Source: Myxococcales bacterium
Lineage (GTDB): Bacteria > Myxococcota_A > Bradymonadia > UBA7976 > UBA1532
Assembly: GCA_020633435.1 (NCBI GenBank)
Contig: JACKDP010000007.1
Location: 372,001 to 436,000 of the forward strand
Reading direction: 5' to 3'
DNA length: 64,000 nucleotides
A program made the translations under genes and the position numbers. The notes below the pieces were generated by a model. It was not told the DNA's origin, did not search any database, and saw only the letters and a list, made by a program, of their open reading frames with translations. Of this stretch, positions 51,982-61,244 are shown one piece after another. Numbering within the stretch: the stretch's first letter is position 1; every line of letters begins with the position of its first letter.

Positions 51982-53529
51982 TCACTCCTCACCACACGGC
52001 GGCCGGGGGGCCGGCGGGGTGAAGCGCCCGACGTCGTCGAGCACCAGCCCCCCCGGGCTCACGCCGGGCTGCACCCCATCATACCACCCCAGCTCCACAC
52101 GGCTCTCGGCGATTCCGGTCAGGGTGTCAAATCTCAACCCCCCAGAAGCCCCCTCGAGGTCGATGTTGCCGTCGGCGAGGAGCTGCACGCCCCGCCGCCA
52201 GCCGTCGCCGCCGGCGGCGACGACGGGGCCGCCCTGCAGGCGGGCGAAGCCGGCGGCGATGCGCCCGCCGGTGACCTCGCCCCCGCCCCCCGCCGCGATG
52301 GCGTAGGCGAGGGTGAAGACCGCGTCGTGGGCCAGGGCCGCCTCCGGGAGCGCGGCCAGCTCGGCGTCGCCCAGGCGCTCCGCGAAGTCGGCGTAGGCCG
52401 GGCCGCGGGCGGAGGCGTTGAGCGTGCTCGACTGGCAGAGCAGGTCGCGGCGCAAGGCCAGGCGCCAGGCGGGCAGCCGCGAGGTGCCGTCGGGCTCGAG
52501 GGCCAGGAAGGCGGCGACCTCGGTGGGGTCCGTCGGGCCCTCGACCAGGAGCGTCCGCGCCAGGCCCGCGTCCGCCAGGGCGGCCAGGAGGGGCAGGACG
52601 TCCGCGGGCTCGCCGACGACGATGACGCGCTCGGCCCCGGCGTCCCGGGCGGCGGCCGCGACGGGGGCCATGGGGGTATAGGGGCTGAACGGCACGCGCA
52701 CGAGGTCGGCGGCCGTGCAGGGGCCGGCGCAGAAGCGGTCCGCGACGCGGCTCGCGAGCTGCGCGCCGGCGGCGTCGCCCCGGTGGATGACGGCGATGGG
52801 AGCGTCCCCCAGGGAGGCCGCGAAGGCCCCGGCCGCCTCGGCGCTGGCCGCGGCGCCGGCGCGGGCGTGCCAGAGCTGGCCGTCGTCGCCCACCTGGGTG
52901 CGCGCGGGCTCGGGGCCGCTGGGGCTCAGCAGGACGAGGCCATAGGGGCGGGCCGCCTCGGTGTAGGCGGCGGCCGTCAGGGCCGGCGTCGAGGCGCCGA
53001 TGACCGCCGGCTCGGTGATGATCTCGGCCATGCGCCGGACGCGCTCGGCCACGGCGTCCACGTCGCGCTCCCCGCAGGCGAGCACGCCGAGGGCGCGGCC
53101 GCCCAGGCCGCCGGCGCCGTTGATCTCCGTCGCGGCCAGGGCGAGGCCGGCCCGGAAGGCGTCGGCGGGCGGCCCGGGCGCGGGGAGGAGGGCCCCCAGC
53201 AGGCGCACGCCGGCCGGGTCGTCGGCGTCGGCGCCGACCACCTCGCAGCCCTCCCGCAGCAGGCCGGGCAGGTCGGTGGAGCGGGCGTCCTGATCGGGGC
53301 TGACCCGCGCGTCGCGGGGCGGGGCGGCGTCGGCGGTGTCGGGGCGCTCGCAGCGACCCTCGAGGCAGACGAGGCCCGGGCCCAGGCTCTCGCAGGCCTC
53401 GTCGCGCTCGCACTCGACGGAGAAGTCGAGGGCGGCCGTGCACGCGGGCAGCGCCAGGGCCAGCCAGAGGGCGAGGCCGGCCCGGCGGGCGCCCTCGGCG
53501 CACCGCTCATGTGAGCTGCGGGTCTTCAC
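51982..53529 (-). CDS. Periplasmic-binding-protein-like (Peripla_BP_6) lipoprotein (515 aa)
   Basis: GTG 53529 starts a lipoprotein signal (lipobox ALPAC). A Cys-rich segment (CERDEACESLGPGLVCLEGRC) and an Asp/Ala linker follow. From about 95 on it is a type-I periplasmic binding fold of the branched-chain amino-acid/ANF-receptor kind: GALLPAPGPPADAFRAGL, ATEINGAGGLGGR, VIGASTPALTAAA, LLSPSG and VIVVGEPAD. Such proteins bind small ligands; no permease or ATPase is near. The gene ends 4 bp before the kinase-like gene, so a sensing role upstream of that protein is more likely than transport. This is inference. Confidence 0.85.
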   Translation of the reverse strand: MKTRSSHERCAEGARRAGLALWLALALPACTAALDFSVECERDEACESLGPGLVCLEGRCERPDTADAAPPRDARVSPDQDARSTDLPGLLREGCEVVGADADDPAGVRLLGALLPAPGPPADAFRAGLALAATEINGAGGLGGRALGVLACGERDVDAVAERVRRMAEIITEPAVIGASTPALTAAAYTEAARPYGLVLLSPSGPEPARTQVGDDGQLWHARAGAAASAEAAGAFAASLGDAPIAVIHRGDAAGAQLASRVADRFCAGPCTAADLVRVPFSPYTPMAPVAAAARDAGAERVIVVGEPADVLPLLAALADAGLARTLLVEGPTDPTEVAAFLALEPDGTSRLPAWRLALRRDLLCQSSTLNASARGPAYADFAERLGDAELAALPEAALAHDAVFTLAYAIAAGGGGEVTGGRIAAGFARLQGGPVVAAGGDGWRRGVQLLADGNIDLEGASGGLRFDTLTGIAESRVELGWYDGVQPGVSPGGLVLDDVGRFTPPAPRPPCGEE

Positions 53530-53585
53530 GCGCCACGCTCCGCCGAGATGCGTGTCAATGGATAACGCGGATCGGCTGGGGACAC

Positions 53586-53614
53586 AAAAAAGGCGCCGCG
53601 CCGCTCAGAAGCGG
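53586..53614 (-). terminator. Possible intrinsic terminator after the TPR envelope gene
   Basis: On the minus strand CCGCT-TCTG-AGCGG, spanning the stop codon, is followed by CGCGGCGCC and TTTTTT. The T-tract is good; the 9-base gap between stem and Ts is longer than normal, though an alternative GC-rich stem may form. Confidence 0.4.
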
Positions 53615-54354
53615 GCGGTGAAGCCGACGGAGGCCCCGCCGGGGACGGGCGCGGCGCCGATGCCCGCGTCGTCGGCGGAGAAGAGGTAGAGCACCCCGCC
53701 CACGGCCAGGCCGGCGAGGCCGACGCCCAGGCCGATGTCGCCCAGGAGCGCCCGCTGCTCGCCTTCATCGGCGAGCTGGCGGCGGGCGGCGGCGTCGTCG
53801 GCCTCCTCGAAGCGGCTGTGGGAGTGGGTGGCCAGGAGGGCGAAGGTCGTGCCGACGGCGGCGGCGGCGGCCCCGACGCCCAGGCTGATCCAGGCTGCGT
53901 CGCGCATGCCCAGGCCGTCGCCGCGGGGGGCGGGCGTCGTGCGGGCGCCGAGGGCGAGGGGCGGCACAGTGCGCGCCACCGGGACAGGCGCCGCCGCCGG
54001 ACGCTCGGCCGCGGCGTCGAGGGCGTCGAGGCGCTCGAACGCCTTGAGGCGCGTCTCGCGATCGGTGTCCCGGGCGCGGACGTAGCGGCGGTAGTAGACC
54101 CGCGCCACCTCGGGATCGTCGAGCTGCCGATCGTGGATGTACGCGATGTTATAGAGCAATTCGCTCATGGGCTCGATGCGCCAGGCCTTGCGGTAGGCCT
54201 GCACGGCCTCGCAGTAGCGGCCCGCCTCGAAGTGAGCCGCCGCCTCGACGGCGAGGGCCACGGCGGCGCTGTTGGTCGGCGCAGGCGCGGACTCCGGCTG
54301 GGCGCAGACGGGTGCCGCCGCCAGCAGAGCCGCCGCGAAGAGCGCGGTCTTCAT
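53605..54354 (-). CDS. Exported TPR-type envelope protein (249 aa)
   Basis: A signal peptide (MKTALFAAALLAAAPVCAQP) is followed by one to two TPR-like helical pairs (about 30-110: HFEAGRYCEAVQAYRKAW and LLYNIAYIHDRQLDD), a Pro/Ala linker, and two hydrophobic helices (about 150-175 and 205-225) joined by a charged loop (HSRFEEADDAAARRQLADEG). The signal, TPR and paired C-terminal membrane helix order is common in myxobacteria, often beside kinases. Function unknown. It lies upstream of the receptor/kinase pair on the same strand, separated by a possible terminator. Confidence 0.75.
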   Translation of the reverse strand: MKTALFAAALLAAAPVCAQPESAPAPTNSAAVALAVEAAAHFEAGRYCEAVQAYRKAWRIEPMSELLYNIAYIHDRQLDDPEVARVYYRRYVRARDTDRETRLKAFERLDALDAAAERPAAAPVPVARTVPPLALGARTTPAPRGDGLGMRDAAWISLGVGAAAAAVGTTFALLATHSHSRFEEADDAAARRQLADEGEQRALLGDIGLGVGLAGLAVGGVLYLFSADDAGIGAAPVPGGASVGFTARF

Positions 54355-54437
54355 CGGTGTTCCTCCTGCCGGAACGGTAGGGCATCACCACCGAGGGCGC
54401 AAAAAAACAAACGGAGGGCGGGGCGGGGAGAGGGACG

Positions 54438-54465
54438 CCGGGGGCGCCGCGCTGGGCGCCCCCGG
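54438..54465 (-). terminator. Strong hairpin after the Gly/Ala-rich region
   Basis: CCGGGGGCGCC, a 6-base loop, GGCGCCCCCGG: an 11-bp perfect stem, 8 bases after a stop codon that ends a GGPGGPGGRRS-type reading frame on the minus strand (stop at 54474). A T-rich run (near 54402-54412) lies about 26 bases farther. It supports the view that a leftward transcript from the OmpA coiled-coil gene ends here. Confidence 0.6.
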
Positions 54466-54730
54466 GGCAGGCATCAGGAGCGGCGACCGCCGGGGCCGCC
54501 CGGGCCACCGGGCCGGCCGGGGGTGTTGCCCCCGCCGCCACCGGGCCGGATGGAGGCCGCTCGCCGCCGCCCACCGGGGGCGGAGCGCTGGGCGACCCGC
54601 CGCGGGCGGCGTCGCGGGCGTCCCCACCGAGGGGGGACGCGCCGGGCGAGCCACCCGCGGGCGACGGCCGGGCACCGCCGAGGGTGCCACCGGCACCACC
54701 CGCCGCGCCACCGCCAGCCGCGCCACCGCC

Positions 54731-54924
54731 GATGGAGCCACCGGCCGCGCCGCCGGCGCCGCCAGCGCCGCGCCACCGCCGATGGAGCCACCAGCCGCGC
54801 CGCCAGCGCCGCCAGCCGCGCCACCGCCGATGGAGCCACCCGCCGCGCCGCCAGCGCCGCCAGCCGCGCCACCGCCGATGGAGCCACCCGCCGCGCCGCC
54901 AGCGCCGCCAGCCGCGCCACCACC
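54731..54924 (-). repeat. 48-bp tandem repeat, four units, one with a 2-bp insertion
   Basis: The marker gatggagcc recurs at 54731, 54781, 54829 and 54877: spacings 50, 48, 48. The 48-bp unit encodes 16 residues with GGSIGGGAA on the minus strand. The first unit is longer by 2 bp, which breaks the reading frame exactly there. Confidence 0.85.
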
Positions 54925-55080
54925 GATGCCGCCAGCCGCGCCACCACCGAGGCCGCCGGCACCACCAGCCGCGCCACCAGCACCGCCAGCCGCCGCGCCG
55001 CCAGCACCACCGGCGCCGCGGCACCACCAGCCGCAGCACCGCCACCAGCAGCCGCGCCACCAGCAGCCGCGCGCCACCAG

Positions 55081-55215
55081 CGGCCGCGCCACCAGCGGCC
55101 GCGCCACCAGCAGTTGCGCCACCAGCGGCCGCGCCACCAGCGGCCGCGCCACCAGCGGCCGCGCCACCAGCGGCCGCGCCACCAGCAGCCGCGCCACCAG
55201 CAGCCGCGCCATCAG
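55081..55215 (-). repeat. Nine tandem 15-bp units coding Gly-Gly-Ala-Ala-Ala
   Basis: The unit cggccgcgccaccag repeats nine times with few changes (agttg in the third, agccg in the last two). In one minus-strand frame it encodes GGAAA. The neighbouring unit at 55064-55080 has 17 bp instead of 15, again a 2-bp frame break. Confidence 0.85.
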
Positions 55216-56577
55216 CAGCAGCAGCGCGCCGCCAGCGGCCGCGCCGCCAGCGGCTGCGCCACCAGCGGCCGCGCCACCAGCGGCCGCGCCACCAGCGGCA
55301 CCACCACCAGCAGCCGCGCCGCCGGCCTTCGCAGCACCAGCAGCCGCGCCGCCAGCGGTCCCGCGCCACCAGCATCGCCGGCTGCGCCACCAGCGGCACC
55401 GCCGCCCGCCGCGCCACCACCAGCACCACCGGCCGCGCCACCAGCGGCACCGCCGCCTGCCGCGCCACCGGCCGCGCTGCCCGCAGCACCGCCGCCCGCC
55501 GCGCCACCAGCACCGCCGGCCGCGCCGCCTGCGGCACCGCCGCCTGCCGCGCCACCAGCACCACCAGCCGCGCCACCAGCGGCACCGCCGCCCGCCGCGC
55601 CACTGGCACCACCAGCCGCGCCGCCCGGCACTTGCCACCAGCCGCGCCGCCCGCGGCACCGCCACCAGCCGCGCCGCCCGCGGCACCGCTACCAGCCGCG
55701 CCGCCGCGGCACCGCCGCCCGCCGCGCCACTGGCACCGCCGTCGCCGCCGGCCGCCGCGCCGCCACCGGCCGCGCCGCCCGCGGCACCGCCGCCAGCCGC
55801 GCCACCTGGCACCGCCGTCACCACCTGGCCGCCGCGCTGCCACCGGCCGCGCCGCCCGCGGCATCGCCGCCAGCCGCGCCACCAGCACCGCTGTCACCAC
55901 CGGCCGCGCCACCAGCACCGGCTGCGCCGCCCGCGGCACCGCCGCCAGCCGCACCACCGGCACCGCCGTCACCGCCAGCACACCGCCCGCGCCGATGCCA
56001 CCGGCACCAGCACCGGCCGGGCCGCCGGCACCAGCGAGGGCCCGCCTGGGCCGCCGCCGAGTTGGCCTGGCCGGGGGACTGCCGCAGGGGGCGTCAGGCC
56101 CGCCTGGGCGGATCGCCACCAGGGGCGCCCGGCATGGCGGGCGCCGCCGGCGTCAGGGGCGGCTGCTGCTGGGCAGCGGGCTGCTGACCCAGGCCAGGGG
56201 CCTGGACACCGCCAGGCTGGGGGCACCCGCCTGGGCCTGCTGCGGACCACCTGCTGGGGCCGCCGGCTGGGCGGGCTGGCCACCCACCGGCGCCGCCGAC
56301 CCGCCGCCGGCCGGCTGGGCTGGCTGACCCGCGGCCGGCTGACCCGCCGCCGGCTGAGCTGGCTGGGCCGGCTGGCCGCCCTGCTGGGCTGCCTGGCCTG
56401 GCACCTCAGGGGGTGCCGCCCTGCTGGGCCGCCTGGCCGGGCACCTGGGGTGCCGCCCTGCTGGGCCGCCTGGCCTGGCTGCTCGGGATGGCGGGCTGCT
56501 CGGCACCGCCACCGGCCTGCGCGGCCTGCTCCGGCTGCTCGGGCACGGCGGGCTGCTTGGCCCCGCCGGCCGCCTGC

Positions 56578-59500
56578 TCAGCCCCACCGGCCGCCTGCTC
56601 GGCGCCACCGGCCGCCTGCTCCAGCGCCACCAGCCTGCTCAGCCGCGTCGCGCCCGCGCCCGCCGCCTGGTCCCGCCGCGTCGCCGCCGTCCGCGGCCTG
56701 GGCCGCGTCCTCCGCGCCGCCCGCGGCCTCCTCACCACCGCCGGCCGCGTCCTCGGCGCCGCCCGCGGCCTCCTCACCACCGGCGGCCTCCTCGGCCCCA
56801 CCAGCGGCCTCCTCGGCCCCGCCCTCAGCGGGAGCCTCGCCCCCGGTGCCGGCGACGGCCTTGGCGTCCTTCATGCCCTGCTTGGCCTCGGCGCCCGCCT
56901 TCTCGACGGCCTTGACGGCCTCCTGCTGGACGGCCTCCATCGAGGCGCCGGCCTCGGCCATGACGCTGGACATGTCGCCGGCCTTGGCCATGTCGGTGGC
57001 CGCCGTGGACACGGAGTCCTTGGCCTCCTTCGCGGCGTCGTCGGCCTTCTTGCTCGACTCCTCCATGCCCTTCTGGGCGCTGGCGGCCGCCTCGCTGAAC
57101 TTGGCCCCCGCGCCGGCGGCCTCCTCCATCTCGGCCTTGAAGGCCCCGCCGAGCTCGGCCTTGGCCGCGTTCATCTTCGCGGCCGGATCGAGCTCGTTGG
57201 CCGCCTGGGCGTCGATCTTGCGCCGGCCCTCGTCGAAGCCGCCCGCGGCGCTCTTCGTCGTGTTGCCGATGCTCTCGCTGATCTTGCCCCGGACCTCGCT
57301 GACCTTCTTCTCGGCGTTGTCCAGCAGCTCGCCGGAGACCTGCTCCTCGAGCTTCTGCTTGGCGTCGGAGATCAGCTTCTTGGTGTCGCCCAGCTTGCCG
57401 CCGAGCTTGTCGTTGACCCCGCCGACGATCTCCTCGGCCTTCTTGGCGAGCTTGGGCAGGTACTCCCGCTGGAAGATGTCCCAGGCCCGGTGGACCGTGG
57501 GCTTGCCCTCCAGGAAATCACCAATGAGATCGAGCAGATCGGCCAGCATGGGGGCGCTGTCGCGCACCCGCTCGGCGTAGCAGTCGAGGAGGTCGTTGAG
57601 CAGCTTGGAGACGTACTCCTCGAGCTGCGGGATGATGACGTTGCGCGCCCGCTCCAGCAGCATCTTGGGGTCGGCCGCCGGCTTGAGGTGCTCCTTGAGG
57701 GACTCGATGTGGGCCTCGATGGTGGCCTTGGCCTCATCGAACGCCGCCGAGGCCTCCTCGAGCTTGACCTTGTGGTCGTCGACGAGGTCCTTCTTCATCA
57801 CCTCGACGTGGGCCTTGATGCCCTCCGTCAGCTCGTCGCGCAGCGCCTTGAGCCGGGCCTCGCCCTCCTCCTGGGTGAGCTCCTTCTCCTCGGCGATGGC
57901 CTTGGCCTCGTCGGCCAGCTTCTGGCCGAGGGTCTTCAGCTCGTCCATGCCGGTGGCGAGGACCTGCTCGTAGAGCTGGCGCAGACACGAGGTGCTGTCG
58001 CGGCTCTCGGACTCCAGCGTCTCGATGCTGATCTGGATGTCGGTGACGATCTTCTCGCGCAGGCTCTTGAGCTCGGCCTCGAGCTTCGCGAGCAGCACGG
58101 TCAGCTCCGAGACGGTGACCTTCCAGATCTCGTAGCCCTTGAAGTCGCGGATCCAGATCTTGTCGGCCTCCCAGCCCTCGAGGACGGTCTCGTTCTCGGG
58201 CAGGTGGATGGTCACGCGGCGGTTCTGGGCGTCGGCCTCGGGCGTCTCGTCCGGGTTCTTGTGGTCCGACTCACCGAAGCCAACGGCGGTGATGCGGTCC
58301 TTGAACTGGTTGAAGAGCGTCGTCTTGTTGTCGGTGTCTTCCTTCTGCAGCCGGGCGAGGATCCAGTTGCGGACGGCCCGGGCGCGCAGCTCCGAGAGCG
58401 TCTGGTTGTACTCCTCGGTCCCATGGCGGTCGGTGTGGCCGTGCAGGGCCACCTGCTCGCCGTCCTGCAGCACCGCGAGGATCGCCTTGATCTGCGGGTA
58501 GTACGTCTCGAGCTTCGCCAGCGCCTCGGCGTTGTCGGGATCCTCGAGCTTGTACTTGTCGAACGCGAAGTTGAGGTCGTCGAGGCTGGTGACCTCGCTC
58601 GAGCCCTCCTCGCGGGCCGCCCAGGCCGGGAACAGGTTGTGGGGCGGCACCGTGCGAGGACGCTTCTTGTGCGTGTCGTCCTTCATGTGGGCGTTGCGGG
58701 GGTCGCCCCAGACCTTGTTGGTGTCCTCCGCCGCCAGCTCGAAGTACAGGGGCACCACGTTGGTCAGGTCGTCGTCCTGCTCCATCGTGTGCTCGATGCC
58801 GTCGTAGGCCTTCTGCCGCTCGAAGATGGCCGACTTCAGCTCGAAGCGGACCTCCTCGACGCGGACCTCCAGGGCGTGGATCTGCTCCTCGAGCGTCTGC
58901 TGCTCGACGGTGATGGTCACCACCACCTGGTCGTAGCGGTCGCCCTTGCCCTTGAGGTGGTCGAGGGCCGCCTGGAGCTTGAGGCGGTAGCGCTTGATGA
59001 GGCCGTCGAGGAAGGCCTCCAGGCGCCGCTTCAGCTCCTCGATGGCCTGATCCTTGAGCTCGTTGAGGATCTTGAGGCCGATCTCCTTCGCGGCGTCGAT
59101 GGCCTCCTGCATGATGGTCTCGGCCTCATGCACGAACTCGGTGATGGCGTCGCGGGTCTCCTGGATGGTGCCCGTGATGCCGTCGCGCGCGTCGTTGTAG
59201 AGCTGGACGAAGCGCTGCTCGGTGTTCTTGGCGGTGTCCTCCACGAGGCCCACCACGCTCGACACGAGGCTCTCCACGTCGCCCTTGACGCTCATCGCCA
59301 GGTTCTCGAAGCGCTCCTTGAGCGTCGAGACCAGGCTCACCACGTCGTTCTTGGCGCGCTCCGAGAACTCGATGGCGGAGGTCTTGACCGTCTCCACCAC
59401 CGTCTCGATGCGCGTCTTGGTGGTGTCGATGTAGGCCTTGCCCTTGCCGTTGATCAGGTCGTTGATCGTGTCGCCGATGGTCTTGAACTCACCCACGAAC

Positions 59501-61056
59501 TGGGTGGTCTTCTGGACCAGATCCATGGCGATGGCCGGGCCGAGCGTCGCCGCCAGCTTGATGACCTTGAGGGTGCTGGCCTGGGCGACGCCCACCAGGG
59601 CCTTGCCCTGGAGCTGGAACTTCGGGACGTAGGCGTCCACCTGGGCCTGGAAGTCCGCCTTGAGCTTCTCGGCGGACTGCTTCATCTGCTCCTCGATCTT
59701 GCCGACCGCCTCTTCACCCTTCTGGCGGATCTCGGGGATCTTGGAGGTGTCCTCCTCGTAGCCGTTGTTGACGAAGTCCTGCTCGGCCTCGGCGAAGGCC
59801 TCCTCGCCCATGACCTTGAGCTCGCGGGCCTGCTTCTCGGCCTCGCGCTTCATCTTGTCCTGGGTGTTGTTGATCTGCTGGTTCAGATCGTTGCCCAGGT
59901 CCTCGACCGCCAGCTCGATGCCCTCGTTGACCTTGGTGAACCCAAGCTCGAGGGCCTCCTTGCTGGTGCGGAACATGTCCGCCGAGGCGTCCTTGATCTT
60001 GTCGAGGGTACCCTGCGCGAAGGAGCGCACGGTCTCGATGAGGTTGTTCACCGAGCCGACGATCTTGTTGCGGGTGTCGCGGATGAGCGCGAAGCCCTCG
60101 TTGACGATGGCCTCGATGGTGTCGCTGATGAGGAGCGAGGCGTCCTTGAGGCGCTTGCGCAGGTCGGCCAGCAGCCCCTCGGCCATCATCCGGGCGTCCG
60201 TCATGCTCTGATCGAACGCGGTGTCGATCTTCTTGACGATGCCGTTGACGGTGGTCGCGACCTGCTCGGGGAGCTTCTTGATGGTCGAGAACAGCTCCGC
60301 AAACGTGATGTTGATCGCGGACTTGGCCTGATCCTTGAGCTGGACGATGGTGCCCTTGGCGCTCTCGAGGACGCGGTCGAGCAGCTTGACCGCGCTCTCC
60401 TTGATGTCGCCGAGGGTCTTGTCGAGCTGGGGCTCGATGTCCTCGTAGCCCGGCTTGCCCTCCCAGGCCTGCTTGAACTTGTCCTTGAGGACCCCGATGA
60501 CCGTGTCGAACTGCTTGGGGACCTCTTCCTTGAGCTTGTCGACCAGGCCCGTCAGGTTGCCGATCTGGTCGTCGGCCATCTGGATGAGCTTGTCCTTGAT
60601 GCCCCCCAGCTGGCCCTCGACCTTGGCGATCTGGTCGGTCGCAGCCTTGGCGATGGTGTCGACCTGGCCCTGTACCTGCTCGACCAGGGGATCCTTCATC
60701 CCCTTGATCTGCTCCTGTACCAGGCCCGGGATGCCCTCGACGGCCCCGAAGACCGTCTTGATCCCCGTGTCAGCGATCTCGCGAAGCAGGGGGGCGAGGG
60801 CGAGCAGCGGCGTCTCGATCAGGCCGATGGCCTTGTCGAGCCCGGTGACGACCTTCTGCTTGGTCTCGTACACCTTGTCCATGAAGACATTGAGCTTGTC
60901 CTGGACGGTGTCGATCACCCCGTTGGTCTTGGACTCCAGCTTGGCCAGCGCGAGGCTCGCCTGAGCGTGAGCTTTGTCGACTGCTTCTTTCGCTCGTCGT
61001 CCGAGCTGAGACGGGATGCTCTCGGGGACCTCTTCGCCACCGGCTGCTGCGTTCAT
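56578..61056 (-). CDS. Long coiled-coil protein with internal OmpA-like domain, no signal peptide (1492 aa)
   Basis: ATG 61056 has AGGG 9 bases ahead. No signal peptide or strong membrane helix is seen at the start. Residues 1-780 are amphipathic helix with many 11- to 22-residue patterns, reminiscent of apolipoprotein or tape-measure proteins (VDTIAKAATDQIAKVEGQL). An OmpA-like domain lies at about 825-955 (LNFAFDKYKL, ALHGHTDRHGTEEYNQTLS, ending NRRVTIHL), in the middle instead of at the C-terminus. Helical sequence resumes to about 1390, then an Ala/Glu/Gly tail begins and the frame is lost. It is preceded by a partner gene of unknown family. Candidate roles: filament, tape measure or peptidoglycan-linked scaffold. 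The C-terminus given here is probably not the native one. Confidence 0.85.
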   Translation of the reverse strand: MNAAAGGEEVPESIPSQLGRRAKEAVDKAHAQASLALAKLESKTNGVIDTVQDKLNVFMDKVYETKQKVVTGLDKAIGLIETPLLALAPLLREIADTGIKTVFGAVEGIPGLVQEQIKGMKDPLVEQVQGQVDTIAKAATDQIAKVEGQLGGIKDKLIQMADDQIGNLTGLVDKLKEEVPKQFDTVIGVLKDKFKQAWEGKPGYEDIEPQLDKTLGDIKESAVKLLDRVLESAKGTIVQLKDQAKSAINITFAELFSTIKKLPEQVATTVNGIVKKIDTAFDQSMTDARMMAEGLLADLRKRLKDASLLISDTIEAIVNEGFALIRDTRNKIVGSVNNLIETVRSFAQGTLDKIKDASADMFRTSKEALELGFTKVNEGIELAVEDLGNDLNQQINNTQDKMKREAEKQARELKVMGEEAFAEAEQDFVNNGYEEDTSKIPEIRQKGEEAVGKIEEQMKQSAEKLKADFQAQVDAYVPKFQLQGKALVGVAQASTLKVIKLAATLGPAIAMDLVQKTTQFVGEFKTIGDTINDLINGKGKAYIDTTKTRIETVVETVKTSAIEFSERAKNDVVSLVSTLKERFENLAMSVKGDVESLVSSVVGLVEDTAKNTEQRFVQLYNDARDGITGTIQETRDAITEFVHEAETIMQEAIDAAKEIGLKILNELKDQAIEELKRRLEAFLDGLIKRYRLKLQAALDHLKGKGDRYDQVVVTITVEQQTLEEQIHALEVRVEEVRFELKSAIFERQKAYDGIEHTMEQDDDLTNVVPLYFELAAEDTNKVWGDPRNAHMKDDTHKKRPRTVPPHNLFPAWAAREEGSSEVTSLDDLNFAFDKYKLEDPDNAEALAKLETYYPQIKAILAVLQDGEQVALHGHTDRHGTEEYNQTLSELRARAVRNWILARLQKEDTDNKTTLFNQFKDRITAVGFGESDHKNPDETPEADAQNRRVTIHLPENETVLEGWEADKIWIRDFKGYEIWKVTVSELTVLLAKLEAELKSLREKIVTDIQISIETLESESRDSTSCLRQLYEQVLATGMDELKTLGQKLADEAKAIAEEKELTQEEGEARLKALRDELTEGIKAHVEVMKKDLVDDHKVKLEEASAAFDEAKATIEAHIESLKEHLKPAADPKMLLERARNVIIPQLEEYVSKLLNDLLDCYAERVRDSAPMLADLLDLIGDFLEGKPTVHRAWDIFQREYLPKLAKKAEEIVGGVNDKLGGKLGDTKKLISDAKQKLEEQVSGELLDNAEKKVSEVRGKISESIGNTTKSAAGGFDEGRRKIDAQAANELDPAAKMNAAKAELGGAFKAEMEEAAGAGAKFSEAAASAQKGMEESSKKADDAAKEAKDSVSTAATDMAKAGDMSSVMAEAGASMEAVQQEAVKAVEKAGAEAKQGMKDAKAVAGTGGEAPAEGGAEEAAGGAEEAAGGEEAAGGAEDAAGGGEEAAGGAEDAAQAADGGDAAGPGGGRGRDAAEQAGGAGAGGRWRRAGGRWG

Positions 61057-61244
61057 CTTGGGTTTCCCTCATCGCGCGCGGATTACGATTATTCGGCCTC
61101 TGGCGTGGTCCCCGTCCCTCCGGTTCTTACCCGGGAGCCGGGCCAGGGCTGCCGCCAGAATCTACCGAAACACAATGTGGCGTAACGCCCGCGGCGGCGC
61201 AAGGACCGGCGCGCGGGCCCTGCCCGGGCGGGGCCCCGCGCCGT

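Larger units (their letters stand above)
54474..56577 (-). pseudogene. Frame-broken Gly/Ala/Pro/Gln-rich tail of the upstream coiled-coil gene
   Basis: After the stop at 56578 the minus strand still encodes sensible low-complexity protein, but in changing frames. First are Glu/Gln/Ala/Gly repeats (AEQAAGGAEQAAGG), then QPAQPAQPAAGQPAAG, then VQAPGLGQQPAAQQQPP, then Gly/Ala tracts (GGAAGGGAAGG) and 16-residue units with GGSIGGG, ending in GGPGGPGGRRS before a strong hairpin. At least six one- or two-base shifts are needed to join them. Two are visible as 2-bp insertions in otherwise regular repeats (54731-54780 and 55064-55080). Either the assembly has indel errors in these GC-rich repeats or the tail is decaying. 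No other gene is supported on either strand. Confidence 0.55.

Noticed and set aside
53818..57580. Very long open frames on the plus strand across the Gly/Ala region
   Set aside because: They are His/Arg/Pro/Ala strings mirroring the minus-strand repeats. GC-rich repeats open all frames; no start signal or domain supports them.
61175..61195. A third copy of the shared regulatory motif upstream of the OmpA coiled-coil gene
   Set aside because: Only the short core CGTTACGC is shared; the 14-base block and the spacing are missing, so chance is likely.
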